Positions 1 through 9,530 of a DNA stretch of 64,000 nt are shown here, one piece after another; position 1 is the first letter of the stretch, and each line of letters opens with the position of its first letter. This DNA is from Strigamia acuminata. Taxonomy: Eukaryota; Arthropoda; Chilopoda; Geophilomorpha; Linotaeniidae. The DNA is taken from positions 56,491,369 through 56,555,368 of the forward strand of contig OX442314.1 of NCBI GenBank assembly GCA_949358305.1, read 5' to 3'. The notes beneath the pieces were generated by a model, which saw nothing but the letters and a program-made list of their open reading frames with translations, did not search any database and was not told the origin of the DNA. Made by a program: the position numbers and the translations under genes.

Positions 1-248
1 CGTTTACCTACTTACTCATTTACTTATTTATTTAGATCCAGTTATTTTATTCATTCGCCCGTTTCTTTCTCCTCACCGCCGTCAACATCATCGCCGACAT
101 GTCGGAACACCACGGGGACGACGCGGGATGGGGTAGAGTGGCTCACGGTCGTCGTTCATAAGTTTCGAGATTAGATAGTTAATTAATAAACCAGCTAACT
201 AACTAACCGATTTTCTTCTATTTTATTTTTATTTTTTATTTTTTTAAG
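1..248. other. AT-rich flank with no assignable gene
   Basis: T-rich tracts and TTTA repeats surround a short GC-richer patch at about 70-160. A T-rich stretch ending in AAG at 246-248 could be a splice acceptor for the GC-rich segment that follows. I see no recognisable protein here. Confidence 0.3.
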
Positions 249-560
249 GACTCCACCACCACCACCGCCACGCGCCATGGTCGAATGGAATTTAACCGTT
301 GGACGGGGCAGGGCGGCCCGATACGTCGGTCGCGCGGCCTGCGGCTACCCGTGAGTACCGTAATCAATCAATTACTCGTGGTATTTATTCATTTATTTGT
401 TTATTTATTTATTTAGAATTCCACCGCCACCCATCACGCCGGTCACGGAGGTGATCGGCGCGGCGGTGGAAGCGGCCGGTTGCTCCGCCGCGACGAGCAG
501 GGCGGCCGAGGAAGTCGCCTACGGTCCCGGAGGTGGCCGTTGTTGGGTTATTCCATAACT
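249..560 (+). CDS. Possible two-exon GC-rich small ORF, unassigned
   Basis: I do not recognise this. A GC-rich exon-like block (249-350, ATG at 277) ends in a GTGAGT donor at 351. A second GC-rich block begins after TTTATTTAG at 416 and stays open to a stop shortly after 555. Joining the blocks keeps one frame, giving about 70 codons that are Pro-rich and then Ala/Gly-rich. The intron would be 66 bp, like others in the window. Against a real gene, it is short, low in complexity and has no recognisable domain. It could equally be the 3' end of a gene whose earlier exons lie outside the window. Confidence 0.2.
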
Positions 561-810
561 GTTGATCGGTTATAACCGTATATAATCGTGCGCGTTTACG
601 GTTTAGCGCATCTGTAACGATATGGATTACGGTGCAGTGCTGCGCCACATTGTTTCGTGTCTGTGTGATTGTTAATGCCAATGTGCCTGAAGAAAAAACA
701 TAAATATTATTATGAGGTAAGCACACATAAATTTGACTCCATACAGTATGATGAAAGTTTGCCTAGCTGCTCAAGTATTCTACTTATTAAATTATATTTT
801 GAAGCATAAT

Positions 811-1432
811 CAAACGCCGCATCGACGCAACCCCCGAAAAAGAAATTGAAGACGGCCGCAAAGAGCGTACGCTCTCAGCCACAGTCTACTTCTGCCGGCG
901 CTACAACGCAAAAAACCGAAGCGTCAACGTCGCGAAAGGTTCTTCGTCCGCCACGAAGGCTGCTTGTGCCTAAAAATCTGACTGCCAAGAAGACGAAGAC
1001 GACCGTATCTAGTACCGTCGTCCAAACTTCTCAACAACCACCAACCGTCAATTCAAACATGTCGCAAGAATTGTTGGACATGCGACGACTTGTGGCAGCC
1101 GAACAGCCCACGTGGAAAGAGAAAAATGTGAATATCGAAGCTAAATTTCGATATAGAGCACAGAAACACGCAAACCACAAGGCGCGAATGGCGATACGAG
1201 ACGCCGAGAGAGCGGCCCGGCAACAATCAAGTGCGACATCGACAACTATCACTTCGAACGCACTCGTGGAAATCGCAACACGTACGGAGAAAACTCCCGA
1301 TGAATTGCGAACAGCTTGGGCGGGACAGTTTGGCACTAAGCCACCCCAATTGACATTAAGTCTTGTCCCAACCAAAGCCACGGCAGCCGCAATCGCTTTT
1401 CCTACGGAATTCCAAAACTCCAACGATGCGAT
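811..1432 (+). pseudogene. Relic of element-B-type ORF3, 5'-truncated
   Basis: The translation aligns closely with the middle of element B ORF3 (53953-55218). Shared landmarks include KSVRSQP, KVLRPP, LLDMRRLVA and EKTPDELRTAWAGQ, and a PTKATAAAIAFP block near the end. The zinc-motif N-terminus and the C-terminal third of ORF3 are missing, and no LTR, gag or pol flanks it. It is therefore a fragment of an older relative of A/B. Similarity stops at about 1405-1432, where the sequence passes into an unrelated acidic coding-like stretch. Confidence 0.8.
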
Positions 1433-1730
1433 CACGGCATTGTCAGCAATCCTAAAAGCTCAAGTGATTACACCGTCTCACTGGAATGACAATGTCTACA
1501 ATGATGTACTTCTTGCTGGCGATGGATTGTATAAAACAATTCGCATGTCATCGCAACCTATCCCCTGTTCATGACCTCATGTGGCATCAGTAATTCACAG
1601 GATGGAACTGAGAATGACGCCATTTACAACAGTGAGGACGACGATCTTGATAGTAAGGATGACGATGACGACAACTACACTGAAGACACAATCCCGGATG
1701 ATGAGGAGGAAGAATTTTTTGGATTTGAAT
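1433..1730 (+). pseudogene. Coding-like acidic tail, unassigned
   Basis: Downstream of the ORF3 relic the frame continues into a segment with PSHWND and LAGDGLY-like patches, stops at 1574, and resumes in another frame with a run of Asp/Glu codons ending at a stop near 1731. AATAAA-like sequence follows. The patches vaguely resemble the non-catalytic part of large transposon-encoded proteins, but I cannot assign a family. It looks like the 3' end of a different gene fused to the relic by insertion or deletion. Confidence 0.3.
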
Positions 1731-1802
1731 AATTATGTTTTAAATAAATAAATTTTACTAACTTTGCAATTCTCGTGCGACCAGTAAATTCTCAATTGCT
1801 AA

Positions 1803-1905
1803 CTCGGCTTATACCCGCAATCTACCATTTATTAGCAAAATGATGCCCCAGAATGGGGGATCGGCTGATACATGGGTTGGCTTATACCCGAGGTTATATA
1901 CGGTA
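1803..1905 (-). mobile_element. Fragment of the 57-kb TIR element family
   Basis: The reverse complement of this stretch matches the left part of the TIR element at 57057-57420. It starts TACCGTATAT, has the repeated TATAAGCC motif, then a CCCCCATTCTG..GGCA..CATTTTGCT..ATAAATGGTA block. Only one end is present, so this is a truncated or one-ended copy. Confidence 0.7.
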
Positions 1906-2032
1906 TACAGTGTGAAAACTGGCGTTTTACTGTTCACATTCCCTTTAATGTGTTGATTTTATTTGTTATTTTGTATTTTTATCCTACATTTAATATTTGT
2001 GTATTTTTACTTCCTTTGATGTAATATTTCAG

Positions 2033-2194
2033 TAGGTGCATTCAATAAGTCTAAAACGTATGCAAAACTCGTTTCATGTTTGCACGTGACGTCATTCCCA
2101 TTGAATAACATGTTGTTCAATGGGAACGGGAACGACGTCACTTGCAAACACGAAACGAGTTTTGCATACGTTTTAGACTTATTGAATGCACCTA
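2033..2194. mobile_element. Foldback (palindromic) element, 162 bp
   Basis: The two arms are near-perfect inverted complements for about 75 bp each, starting TAGGTGCATTC and ending GAATGCACCTA. There is an indel near the ACGTCA tract. The centre is a second nested palindrome, CCATTGAA..TTCAATGG. The outermost TA dinucleotides fit a TA target duplication, as in Tc1/mariner-type MITEs, but they could also be part of the arms. No coding capacity. Confidence 0.8.
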
Positions 2195-3115
2195 GTGTCA
2201 TTCATTTCATTTTATATTTCCTAACTTGATAACTTTGCATTGGTGTTTGTGTATTTTTTATTCAATTGTTCTAGTATTTTAATGTCATTTTATTTGATTT
2301 ATATATTCCGATTTGGATATATTCCTTTTAATGTTCTATCGTTTATTATTCTGTGAAACTTAATTTAATATTTTGTATTCAATTTTAACATGTTTATCTT
2401 TCACATTTGGTGTCATTAACCTTTTATTTAAAGAGGGTTGGATTATTGTCACATGACCTGGCTTCAGCTCTCCTTCTAGGAATGCAGCTGAAGCCAATTA
2501 TCGGATTAGTGGTGCTCCAATAGGAGCGTTTTTGTATATATCTTTTTGAAGACAATAAAGTTTAACCCCAGTGAGTGTACAAAATTCATGGTGGAAGCAA
2601 GCTGCAGATTTATTTCAACATTTACACTTAAATTACAAAGAAGCCAGAGACTTTAGAAATACCAACTAAAAGCGATTGGAAACTACATACAGTAACTAAC
2701 ACGCGTCGGGGTGGGGATATCGTTAATATGCTGTCCCATTTGTTATGTACAGCAGTGATGTTCAGGGGCTGCCACATTTGCATGCGACACCGGCAATGAA
2801 AACCCTACAATTTGTAGTGACCCCACTGGGGTGGGTCGAAACTGGAGCATTTTCTCCGTGGCTGTAGGGGAGTCGCGGTGCACTGACATCTAGTCAATGG
2901 ACAGATGTTTGCCCTAAGGGGATGTGAGTGACTCCGATTACCTGTCACCCAACTTTTGTGCAGAGGAATTTGCCTCAGCAAAGAGCGTCAGAACCAACAC
3001 AAAAAATCGAACTGAACACACGTATATCCAATCGTCCTACAAGATCAAGCCTATGCCACAAAGATAAGGAGTGATCAGGGACTAGGAATACTTTTACCAT
3101 AAGTAAATTCAACTT
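2195..3115. other. Non-coding; possible LTR-like remnant
   Basis: No gene is visible. A perfect 10-bp hairpin (2460-2469 with 2486-2495) is followed by AATAAA at 2554-2559, an arrangement seen in the LTRs elsewhere in this window. I found no second copy or target duplication, so calling it a solo LTR would be a guess. The 2700-3000 stretch has no open frame of interest. Confidence 0.25.
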
Positions 3116-3832
3116 GTGTCAAACCTCCCTAGTGTTAGCTACGCATCAATTAACCACATCGCTTTAGCACACCAGCTAGAAGCGATAAAACCACCACATT
3201 TAGTGAGTTGCGACGATAAACGGTTCCGTAAACCACGCCGATCTTCCCGCTGCTGTGTGAAACGCCGGACAACCACAAGCGTGAGCCCAAGAGACCAACC
3301 AAAGAATGACGAGGCTGCCACACCGAAAGACGTCGCCACACCGGAAGGACGAGACGCCATTTCCCATAAGGCAACTTTTAAGGCAATTTCGGAGGGCCCA
3401 TACGACGCTACAAAGGCAGAAGAATTTGTGACAGAATTGTCATTATGTCTCCAATTTGATTTTGCGATCCCATCGTGGAAAAAGAATGAATTTTTGCAGG
3501 GCAACAAATATGTCAATGTTACTTTCAATGTAACACTGCAAACAATGCTTATCCAGGTTATTGAAGAGCATCCAGAAGAAGCTATTTTTCAGACAGTTTT
3601 GGCTTATAATTGTGCGAACGTGGGGAAACCCCAATTAGGTTACTACACAGCCATGAAGGTTCTAGATTTAAAATTAGTTTGTGATGAAGCAACATTCTTT
3701 GCCTCAAGAGCAATTATGGTAGGCGCTACGTTTGCGGCAGCGCTGAACATGATGTTATTGAAAGAGACAACAGATGAAGTTATAGATAGGATTTTGAGTA
3801 GTCTTATGATTATCCCCATAGAGTCATTTTAG
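3116..3832 (+). CDS. Unassigned ORF, about 238 codons, probably a relic
   Basis: A long open frame starting at a GTG rather than an ATG, so the true start is unknown and may lie in another exon. The first third is basic and Arg/Pro-rich. The rest looks globular, with helix-like stretches, an NVTFNVT patch and Cys residues. I do not recognise a family and see no catalytic motif. It lies in the repeat-rich part and is followed by imperfect CTGCAGCAGTC repeats and by a segment that recurs at 8.9 kb, so an origin in a decayed transposon gene is more likely than a host gene. Confidence 0.3.
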   Translation: MSNLPSVSYASINHIALAHQLEAIKPPHLVSCDDKRFRKPRRSSRCCVKRRTTTSVSPRDQPKNDEAATPKDVATPEGRDAISHKATFKAISEGPYDATKAEEFVTELSLCLQFDFAIPSWKKNEFLQGNKYVNVTFNVTLQTMLIQVIEEHPEEAIFQTVLAYNCANVGKPQLGYYTAMKVLDLKLVCDEATFFASRAIMVGATFAAALNMMLLKETTDEVIDRILSSLMIIPIESF

Positions 3833-3838
3833 AATTTG

Positions 3839-3918
3839 CAGCAGTCTCACCTGCAGCAGTCTACGCCTGCTTACCTGCAGCATCTGCAGCAGTCAAAGCC
3901 AGCTTACCTGCACCGTCT
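3839..3918. repeat. Short imperfect CAGCAGTC/CCTGCAGCA repeats
   Basis: Several imperfect copies of CTGCAGCAGTC and AGCTTACCTGCA lie in tandem. In one frame they encode Leu-Gln-Gln-Ser and Pro-Ala-Tyr-Leu units. No function assigned. Confidence 0.5.
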
Positions 3919-4191
3919 ATGGCATCAGTTGTCAACCATTTTGCACCTAAATTAATCGCGTTGAGCATAATTGGCATTACCCACAGGATTTATTTGGCGG
4001 CCCTGTACATGAATGAATATGTCCAGAAAAACCAAGAATGTACAAAAGATGGAAAGTTGTGCTACAACATAACTTTCCCAAAGTATAAGTATAAAAAAGG
4101 AAAAGTGCTGTTTAAAAAAACTGACTTGGTGCAATGTGTCAAAGATTTTGGACCTATTTGTGCTTTCTGGTTGTTTAATTTTGAGAGGTAA
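3919..4191 (+). CDS. Unassigned 90-codon ORF; partly duplicated at 8.93 kb
   Basis: Open from ATG at 3919, with Lys-rich and Cys-containing stretches (YKYKKGK, LVQCVKD). The ends of this segment recur at about 8925-9024, where roughly 100 internal bases are missing, so the sequence belongs to a dispersed repeat. The product is not recognised. Confidence 0.3.
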   Translation: MASVVNHFAPKLIALSIIGITHRIYLAALYMNEYVQKNQECTKDGKLCYNITFPKYKYKKGKVLFKKTDLVQCVKDFGPICAFWLFNFER

Positions 4192-4199
4192 CTGACTCA

Positions 4200-4640
4200 T
4201 TTTTCTGCATTGTTAAAACAGTAGATACAATGACATATTAGGCAATAAATTCACAAATAATTGCAACATTTGATCACATATTCTAAAAAAAAATTCTGAT
4301 TGATGTGCACGTACATGGTCAGTGCAATTTAGATGTTCTATCTGAATTTGAAGAAGTATTAGCATCCATTTTTCAAGACAGCTAGCGTGGATCTGTAATG
4401 CCCACAGAGTCTACAAACTTGTATCAGTATAAAAATATGGCAGAAGGACAATTCCCGATCTATGAAAATGATTGGTCACTTGAATCTATTTCAAGTTATA
4501 TCACTTTAAATAAGTCAAGTAACATCACATTTTCTTTAGATGATCTCAATTTGCTAAGGGGCATGCATCAATATCTATATAATAATAATAATGAGAACAT
4601 TTTTATTTTCTGAAATATAAGATATATAAATTTTAATTTT
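4200..4640 (+). other. AT-rich stretch with one small ATG ORF (4398-4613)
   Basis: A 71-codon ORF opens with ATG at 4398, contains an SLESISSYITL-like helix and ends in an Asn-rich tail encoded by an AAT repeat. It is not recognised and may be an exon of the unit that follows. The remainder is AT-rich with no feature I can support. Confidence 0.2.
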
Positions 4641-4725
4641 TTTTAATTAGAATTCATAGACAGTATCAGTTAGATTATACGGCCAACCAGGCAAGAAAAG
4701 CCCTCCAGACAAAGGTGGCAACTGA

Positions 4726-5740
4726 ACCACTTGCCAAACGGGATATAGTGAACAGGGGGGATTGTCGCATAGCCAGAATGTGGCAAGGTCCAAATACAGA
4801 ATAACTACCTCGTCAGAAATTGCTGCGAATACCCTGACCATTAGAAACCTGGAAAAGCAGTCTGAACCAATTGAATCAACCGAATCAACTGAAGCAATTA
4901 AATCCAAAGTTCACTTAATTAAGATTGCAGAATCACTCAGTCATGACATTGATTCTGAATTTCCACACTTGGACTTTTTAACACATTCTGCAAACGACCG
5001 AAAGACAGTAAGAGATAATTGGGGACATTTCCAGACCAAATCAAGAGCACGTGCTCTCGCAGAAGAGTAAGCTTTCAATTATTATTTATCTGCATTTATA
5101 AAATAATTCTTTATTTATTTAGATTCAAACGAAGAAAACAAGTTCCAACTGAAAAAGAAATTCAAACCCAAATGAGATTAAAAAATTGGGTTCGAAAAAA
5201 TTTAGTTAGGTTACCGGTAACCATTCGGTTTTGGAAAGAGAATGTAAGTAAATCAAACCAATTGACTACATTACATTAATTTAATTATTTTTTCCATAGC
5301 AAAATAACATTAAGATGATGACAGAACCTACAGCCATTGAAAAAATAGATACCGGTAAGTATCTTAAAGACAGTTGGCCAGGCCTAGTTGAGGCAGAATG
5401 CAAACTGTGTGCTGGCAAAGGAATCTTCACGACACTGAACTTTAAAAAAAGTATGTTAGCTTGTATCATCTATTCAATTTTATATAATCCAATCTTTTTT
5501 TTAGATGACAGAAAATAATAGTTTGAAGAATGAAAACAAAAAACTAAAGCAGTTAATGCTAACTGGTAAGTGCTTTTTTTATTTTTTCTGTTTAGGTCTT
5601 TTTTAATGTTGTTTTCAATTTTTAGATACTCCGGAACTCATCACACAGATTAAGGAATTGATCTCTAAATGGACACCAGTGACCACTCCGATGATGAATC
5701 CTCGGAGATGGAACATGTACCCACCGACCTTGACCATATG
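4726..5740 (+). pseudogene. Multi-exon unassigned gene relic
   Basis: Exon-like blocks with good splice sites follow each other: about 4726-5066 (GTAAGC donor at 5067), 5123-5243 (TTATTTAG acceptor, GTAAGT donor at 5244), 5300 onward (TTCCATAG acceptor; donors at 5355 or 5451), 5505-5563 (GTAAGT donor) and a last block after TTTTTAG near 5625. The first two junctions keep one frame; the middle of the chain does not join cleanly in my reading. The first block ends in a helix-rich, charged segment (VRDNWGHF, RARALAEE) and the fourth encodes a Lys/Asn-rich coiled coil. The end of block 1 with its donor is repeated in degraded form at 12.66-12.76 kb. A GC-richer ORF (5669-5869) overlaps the last block in another frame. 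Confidence 0.4.
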
Positions 5741-5892
5741 GATGTAAGCGTTAACGGTCATCATATTACTGCTGGTTTGGTACGATTGCCTGCCGGCATG
5801 GAAGAGCCGCCTCTTCCCGACTATTTCGAGTATTCCTTCTTCCCGGCGTCACGGAATAAAACAAAGTAAAAAATACACACATGCTTTAAATG

Positions 5893-6030
5893 TTTAACGC
5901 CACCCCGGATTTTTGGCAGGATTAGTGACAAAATGCGACGTGACAAGGGGGGTGGGGGGTCACACCATCGTGTTCAAGAGTGTGACGTATGGGGGAGGGG
6001 GGGGCTATAAAAGAGGATTTTGGGCGTTAC
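5893..6030. mobile_element. G-rich, GTGAC-containing repeat-like segment
   Basis: The segment has repeated GTGAC/TGTGACG motifs and two long G runs (GGGGGGTGGGGGG and GGGGGAGGGGGGGG), then a TATA-like CTATAAAAG at about 6005. This mix resembles short non-autonomous DNA transposons, but no terminal repeats can be fixed. G-quadruplex formation is possible. Confidence 0.25.
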
Positions 6031-6048
6031 GTACTAAATGGAAGCTCC

Positions 6049-6132
6049 CTGACTGACAACGGACAGCGTTACATCATTGATGCAACATTGGATGATAATT
6101 CTTTTGGCCGTCGCATTAATCATCAAACCTAA
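6049..6132 (+). pseudogene. SET-domain fragment (KMT5A-like)
   Basis: The translation contains an IDATLDDNSFGRRINH stretch followed by a stop. This matches the SET-domain core where a DAT/DAS..GR.INHS motif forms part of the AdoMet and knot region, most like KMT5A (SET8) proteins. Only about 27 codons are recognisable. A second diverged piece of the same motif lies at 13042-13125. Confidence 0.5.
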
Positions 6133-6248
6133 AACGGTCATGTGTCATGTGTCAAAATGAACCACATACATTTCTTTGCCTACACAGACATTGCTGTAGG
6201 TCAAGAATTAGATAGAAGTTGTAGAGTCTAACAATTCTATCAGGCCAT

Positions 6249-6706
6249 ACGAGTCCAGTGAGTCTTCCGCAGTCGCCTATACTGATTGTTCCAAACGATG
6301 ATGCCAGCTCAGATTTGGAAGAAGTTGATCGAGATACACCAACACCTTCTATTGGAGTCGCGATTCTTGGAATAACGTGCCATTGGATTTCTGACCAATG
6401 GACACATTGTGAGATGTTGTTAGATTTTGTGCCTCCTAAAGGCAAGCACACCGGATCAAACCTTGCAGACGCGTTTTTTCAGTCGTTAGAGTACTTTGAG
6501 TTGGAGAATAAGCTTGTTGCCGTAACAACCGATAACGCGTCTACTAGTAATAATGGTACATTTTTTCAAGAACTCATCAAGCGGTACGCGAATGTCAACA
6601 ATACTGCAATACAAATAACAAACAGTAATCGGGTACAGTGTTTCGCATATATCATGAATCTTGCGGTGCAAGATTTGTTGAGCAGTTTAATGATTAAAAG
6701 ACAGAC
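6249..6706 (+). pseudogene. hAT-family transposase fragment
   Basis: An open segment carries hallmarks of the RNase-H-like core of hAT transposases: ITCHWI, LLDFVP, a KHTGSNLADAF helix, AVTTDNAS (catalytic Asp context) and a RVQCFAYIMNLAVQD block, where hAT usually has RC.AH..NL.V. The His of that block is replaced by Tyr. The N-terminal BED finger and the C-terminal dimerisation region are absent. It fuses directly to element-C-type integrase sequence at about 6705. A related upstream stretch recurs at 9405-9530. Confidence 0.75.
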
Positions 6707-6925
6707 TTTACACCACTTTCGACAGTATCACGAACCCGTGACTTCTCACCGGCCTTTCTCAATTTCGCCCGAGAATTAAGGATGCCGTGGGATCCGCGAA
6801 TCGCCGGGTCGATAAATGTCATGGACCCGTCAAATCCACACGTTTGCCGACTAGAACAAACAATCTCCGACACGTACCAGGATTTAATGACCCATATTTT
6901 TTATATGAGAGAATACTAGTTTATC
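6705..6925 (+). pseudogene. Integrase C-terminal relic of an element-C relative
   Basis: The translation aligns with the C-terminal integrase part of element C pol (about 40370-40590): TRDFSPAFLNF, ARELRMPWDPRI, a DPSNPH block and a TYQDLMTH block. The frame is broken by a stop at 6777 and by small indels. It marks an older insertion from the same lineage as element C, sandwiched between hAT and A/B-type sequence. Confidence 0.75.
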
Positions 6926-6939
6926 AACTTTGGTAGGAA

Positions 6940-7172
6940 TGGTCATGGTTGCGCATGGAAGGAGCATTACTCCTCTGCCTTACATCAAAGCAACATTGAA
7001 TGGATTAAAGGTCACTGCTCTGATGGATACTGGGGCTACCCACATATACATCAGTGGTAGAATGCTTAAAAAGTTAGACCTCCTTCGATTTATGACTCCA
7101 TTTTTAAAAAATAGAGTCGTGTACACTGGCGATAGACCTACATGTCCAATTGGGACCATCACCATGCCGCTT
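6940..7172 (+). pseudogene. Protease relic of an A/B-type pol
   Basis: The frame encodes an aspartic-protease segment nearly matching element B pol around its catalytic Asp86: KATLNGLKVTALMDTGATH, YISGRMLKKLDLL and a TGDRPTCPIGTIT block. Similarity ends abruptly near 7172. The DTGA triad is still intact, but nothing else of the element is present. Confidence 0.85.
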
Positions 7173-7833
7173 AACACTAGAACGGCCGGAATTTCGGCCT
7201 ACCTAGAAAGGCCAAAACCTTCCATAATGACCGGTTACGTTAAAATGTCGTTTTCATCCATTTTTAGCCAATGAAACAATTCCAAATTGTTTCCTCGGCC
7301 CTGCTACATTGTTTCCTCTGCCCTGCCACGTGTTTGTTCGTTCATTATTTGCTTTTTCCCGTTGTAAACCAGCACTAGAAGATGAATTGTACTGCAGTTG
7401 CCGAATTAAAAGCTGAATTTGAAGCAAATAGGTATGGAATTTCTATTTTTTGTCCTATAATATATTTCTAGCACAGAATAAATACATTAATAATGCTTTT
7501 TATTATAGCTATTCATTGCCACAAAGATTGATTCACCTTGTCATGCACCAACCAAATATGACCATGGGGATGAAAAAACACGCTCTAAAATATAGACAAT
7601 AGAGAAATCTTCTTCATTCTGAAGGTAATTTAATAATGACTCAATAAATATTGTTATATTTTGTTACATTATGTTTTTTTATACTGTTTGTGCTAAGTCC
7701 ATTGTGGTGTCAAAAGTCTGTTACTCAAAAACTGTTGCTGGGATGTTGATGAAACTTACACCGAGAGCTTTTACTAAAGTATAAAAACTATGTTTTTCAC
7801 ACACCTGGCTCTTGCTGTGTTTGTGCTAAGTCC
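7173..7833 (+). other. Mostly non-coding; possible spliced mini-ORF 7382-7602
   Basis: A 48-codon reading frame can be made from 7382-7431 (GTATGG donor at 7432) and 7509-7602 (TTATTATAG acceptor at 7508). It joins in frame from ATG to TAG with a 77-bp intron. No domain is recognisable. A duplicated phrase, TGTTTGTGCTAAGTCCA, occurs at about 7687 and 7818. The rest shows nothing I can name. Confidence 0.2.
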
Positions 7834-8203
7834 ACTGTGGGATGTTTTCCAGACCTCAAGATGGATATCGAGTTGACGACTACAAGACCGCCAAATTTAC
7901 GACGATATCAGTATTCGGCGGCTCAGCAGAAAGAAATCGATAAAATGGTTCCAGCATTAGAAAGAGCGAGATTCGTAACAAGATTGAAGAGTCCATTCAA
8001 TAGTCCAATCGTAATGGTACGCAAGAAAACCGGCGAGTGCAGGATCTGTATCGACTTTCGATCGCTTAAACAGATTACGGTAAAAGAGCATTTTCCACGT
8101 CCGAGAATGGAAGAATTGCTGGACGGGATGCACGAATGGCGAGTTTTTCTAGTGTTCGATTTGGCGTCAGGTTATTACCAAATCGAATTAACAACCATAT
8201 ATT
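7834..8203 (+). pseudogene. Reverse-transcriptase fragment, Ty3/gypsy, lineage 4
   Basis: An open segment encodes the N-terminal half of a Ty3/gypsy RT: the PFNSPIVMVRKK..ECRICIDFRSLK fingers motif, then a FPRPRMEELL helix and DLASGYYQI. The sequence differs from A, B and C, so it is a different family. It ends just after GYYQIEL and is joined out of order to the next RT fragment, before its own YLDD box. Confidence 0.8.
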
Positions 8204-8686
8204 AGTCATCCAGTGATTGTAGCTAAACCAAACGGCACCTACCGTTTGTGTATTGATTATCGGTGGTTGAACGGAATTACTGAAATCAACGCGATACAAA
8301 TGCCTAGTATCGATTTATTACTACATCACACTAATCAGGCCAAATATTTCACCTCTCTTGACCTCACCAAAGGTTATTATCAGGTCAAAATGGATAAGGA
8401 AGACAAGCAGAAAACTGCTTTTTATACTCCAAAAGAAAATTTTCAGTTTAAACGAATGCCTTTTGGTTTATGCAATGCTCCGTGCACTTTTCAATTCTTA
8501 ATGGATCGTGTCATGAGGGAGGCCTTATATAAACATGCTTTAGTCTATCTAGACGACGTTATAATCTTTTCCAAAACTTGGGATGACCATCTAGACCATA
8601 TTCAAGATGTATTGAAGCGTTTAGATGAAGCCAATTTATCTGTGAATAAAGAGAAGTCCAAGTGGGTGAATGGAAAAACTCTATAG
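8200..8686 (+). pseudogene. Reverse-transcriptase fragment with YLDD, Ty3/gypsy
   Basis: The open segment runs from HPVIVAKPNGTYRLCIDYRWLN through DLTKGYYQVKM, MPFGLCNAP and the catalytic YLDDVIIFS box, ending in the thumb. It is close to, but distinct from, the A/B RT. It begins at an earlier point in RT than where the preceding fragment ends, so the two are separate pieces spliced by rearrangement. Confidence 0.85.
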
Positions 8687-9404
8687 TAAACCATCTAAAA
8701 TGGTTGTCGCTTGTGAACCATCTGCACAACATTCACGAAGGACATGGACGAGCCTTTATTTCCAGTGTGCCTCCATTGTCTAGTGAAAGAAACAGAAAGA
8801 GTGAAACCGCATTCGAAATTGTCTGAAAAGTCACTGATTTAATTACAAATCAATTTCTAAAGAAAGATGTGCAAAATGATGAGTATTCATTTTCAGACAT
8901 TTAGAAATGAGTCATTTCAAGCAGTTGTAAACCATTTTGCACCTAAATTAATCGTGCTACAACATAACTTTCCCAAAGTATAAGTATAAAAAGGGGAAAA
9001 GTGCTGTTTAAAAAAACTGACTGGCCTTTTAAGCAAGAAGTACCAGGAGATCAAAACTTGGAAAGTGGTGATTCGATGGAATATTAGGGGGGGGGGAGGG
9101 GATGAAGGAACAAAATTTATTTGCCGTTTAGTTTATTCATTCGTTCAGTTCATTCATCTATTTATTTATTTATTTGTTTCGCAATTGTTTCATTTCACTG
9201 CACCAGTGTGTGTTTTTCTCTTTTGTTTTTTCAAATTGTGGAAAAAGTTTGTACAATTTTATTTTCATTCAGTCCATTAAACTAATGCATTCGATCAATT
9301 CAATGTAGCACTTTATTAAATTTGAATAATTAAATAATTTTTTAGCTCTGGGATGTAGCCAGAGCATTGCAACATTATACCAGCCATATAATGAAGAGGT
9401 GGTG
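8687..9404. other. Non-coding stretch with a deleted repeat copy
   Basis: Positions 8925-9024 repeat the two ends of the 3919-4191 segment with the middle removed. A G-run (about 9088) and TTTA/TTCA repeats (9120-9180) follow. No gene is seen. Confidence 0.4.
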
Positions 9405-9530
9405 ATAGAAGTGGTAGAATCTGGCAATTCTACATTCATTCAGTATTCCGGAGTCGCCTTTACTAATTCTTCCAAATCCTGATGATGCCAGTTCAGATTT
9501 GGAAGATATTTATCGAGATATAGTTTCACA
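9405..9530 (+). repeat. Second copy of the sequence upstream of the hAT relic
   Basis: This stretch matches about 6210-6335 with moderate divergence: TAGAATCTGGCAATTCTA, AGTCGCCT..ACT, and GATGATGCCAG.TCAGATTTGGAAGA. It shows that the hAT-associated unit is repeated in the region. Confidence 0.6.

Noticed and set aside
5940-6010. Promoter of the SET fragment (TATA-like CTATAAAAG at about 6005)
   Set aside because: The downstream coding piece is a 27-codon relic, and the TATA motif sits in a repeat-like G-rich segment.
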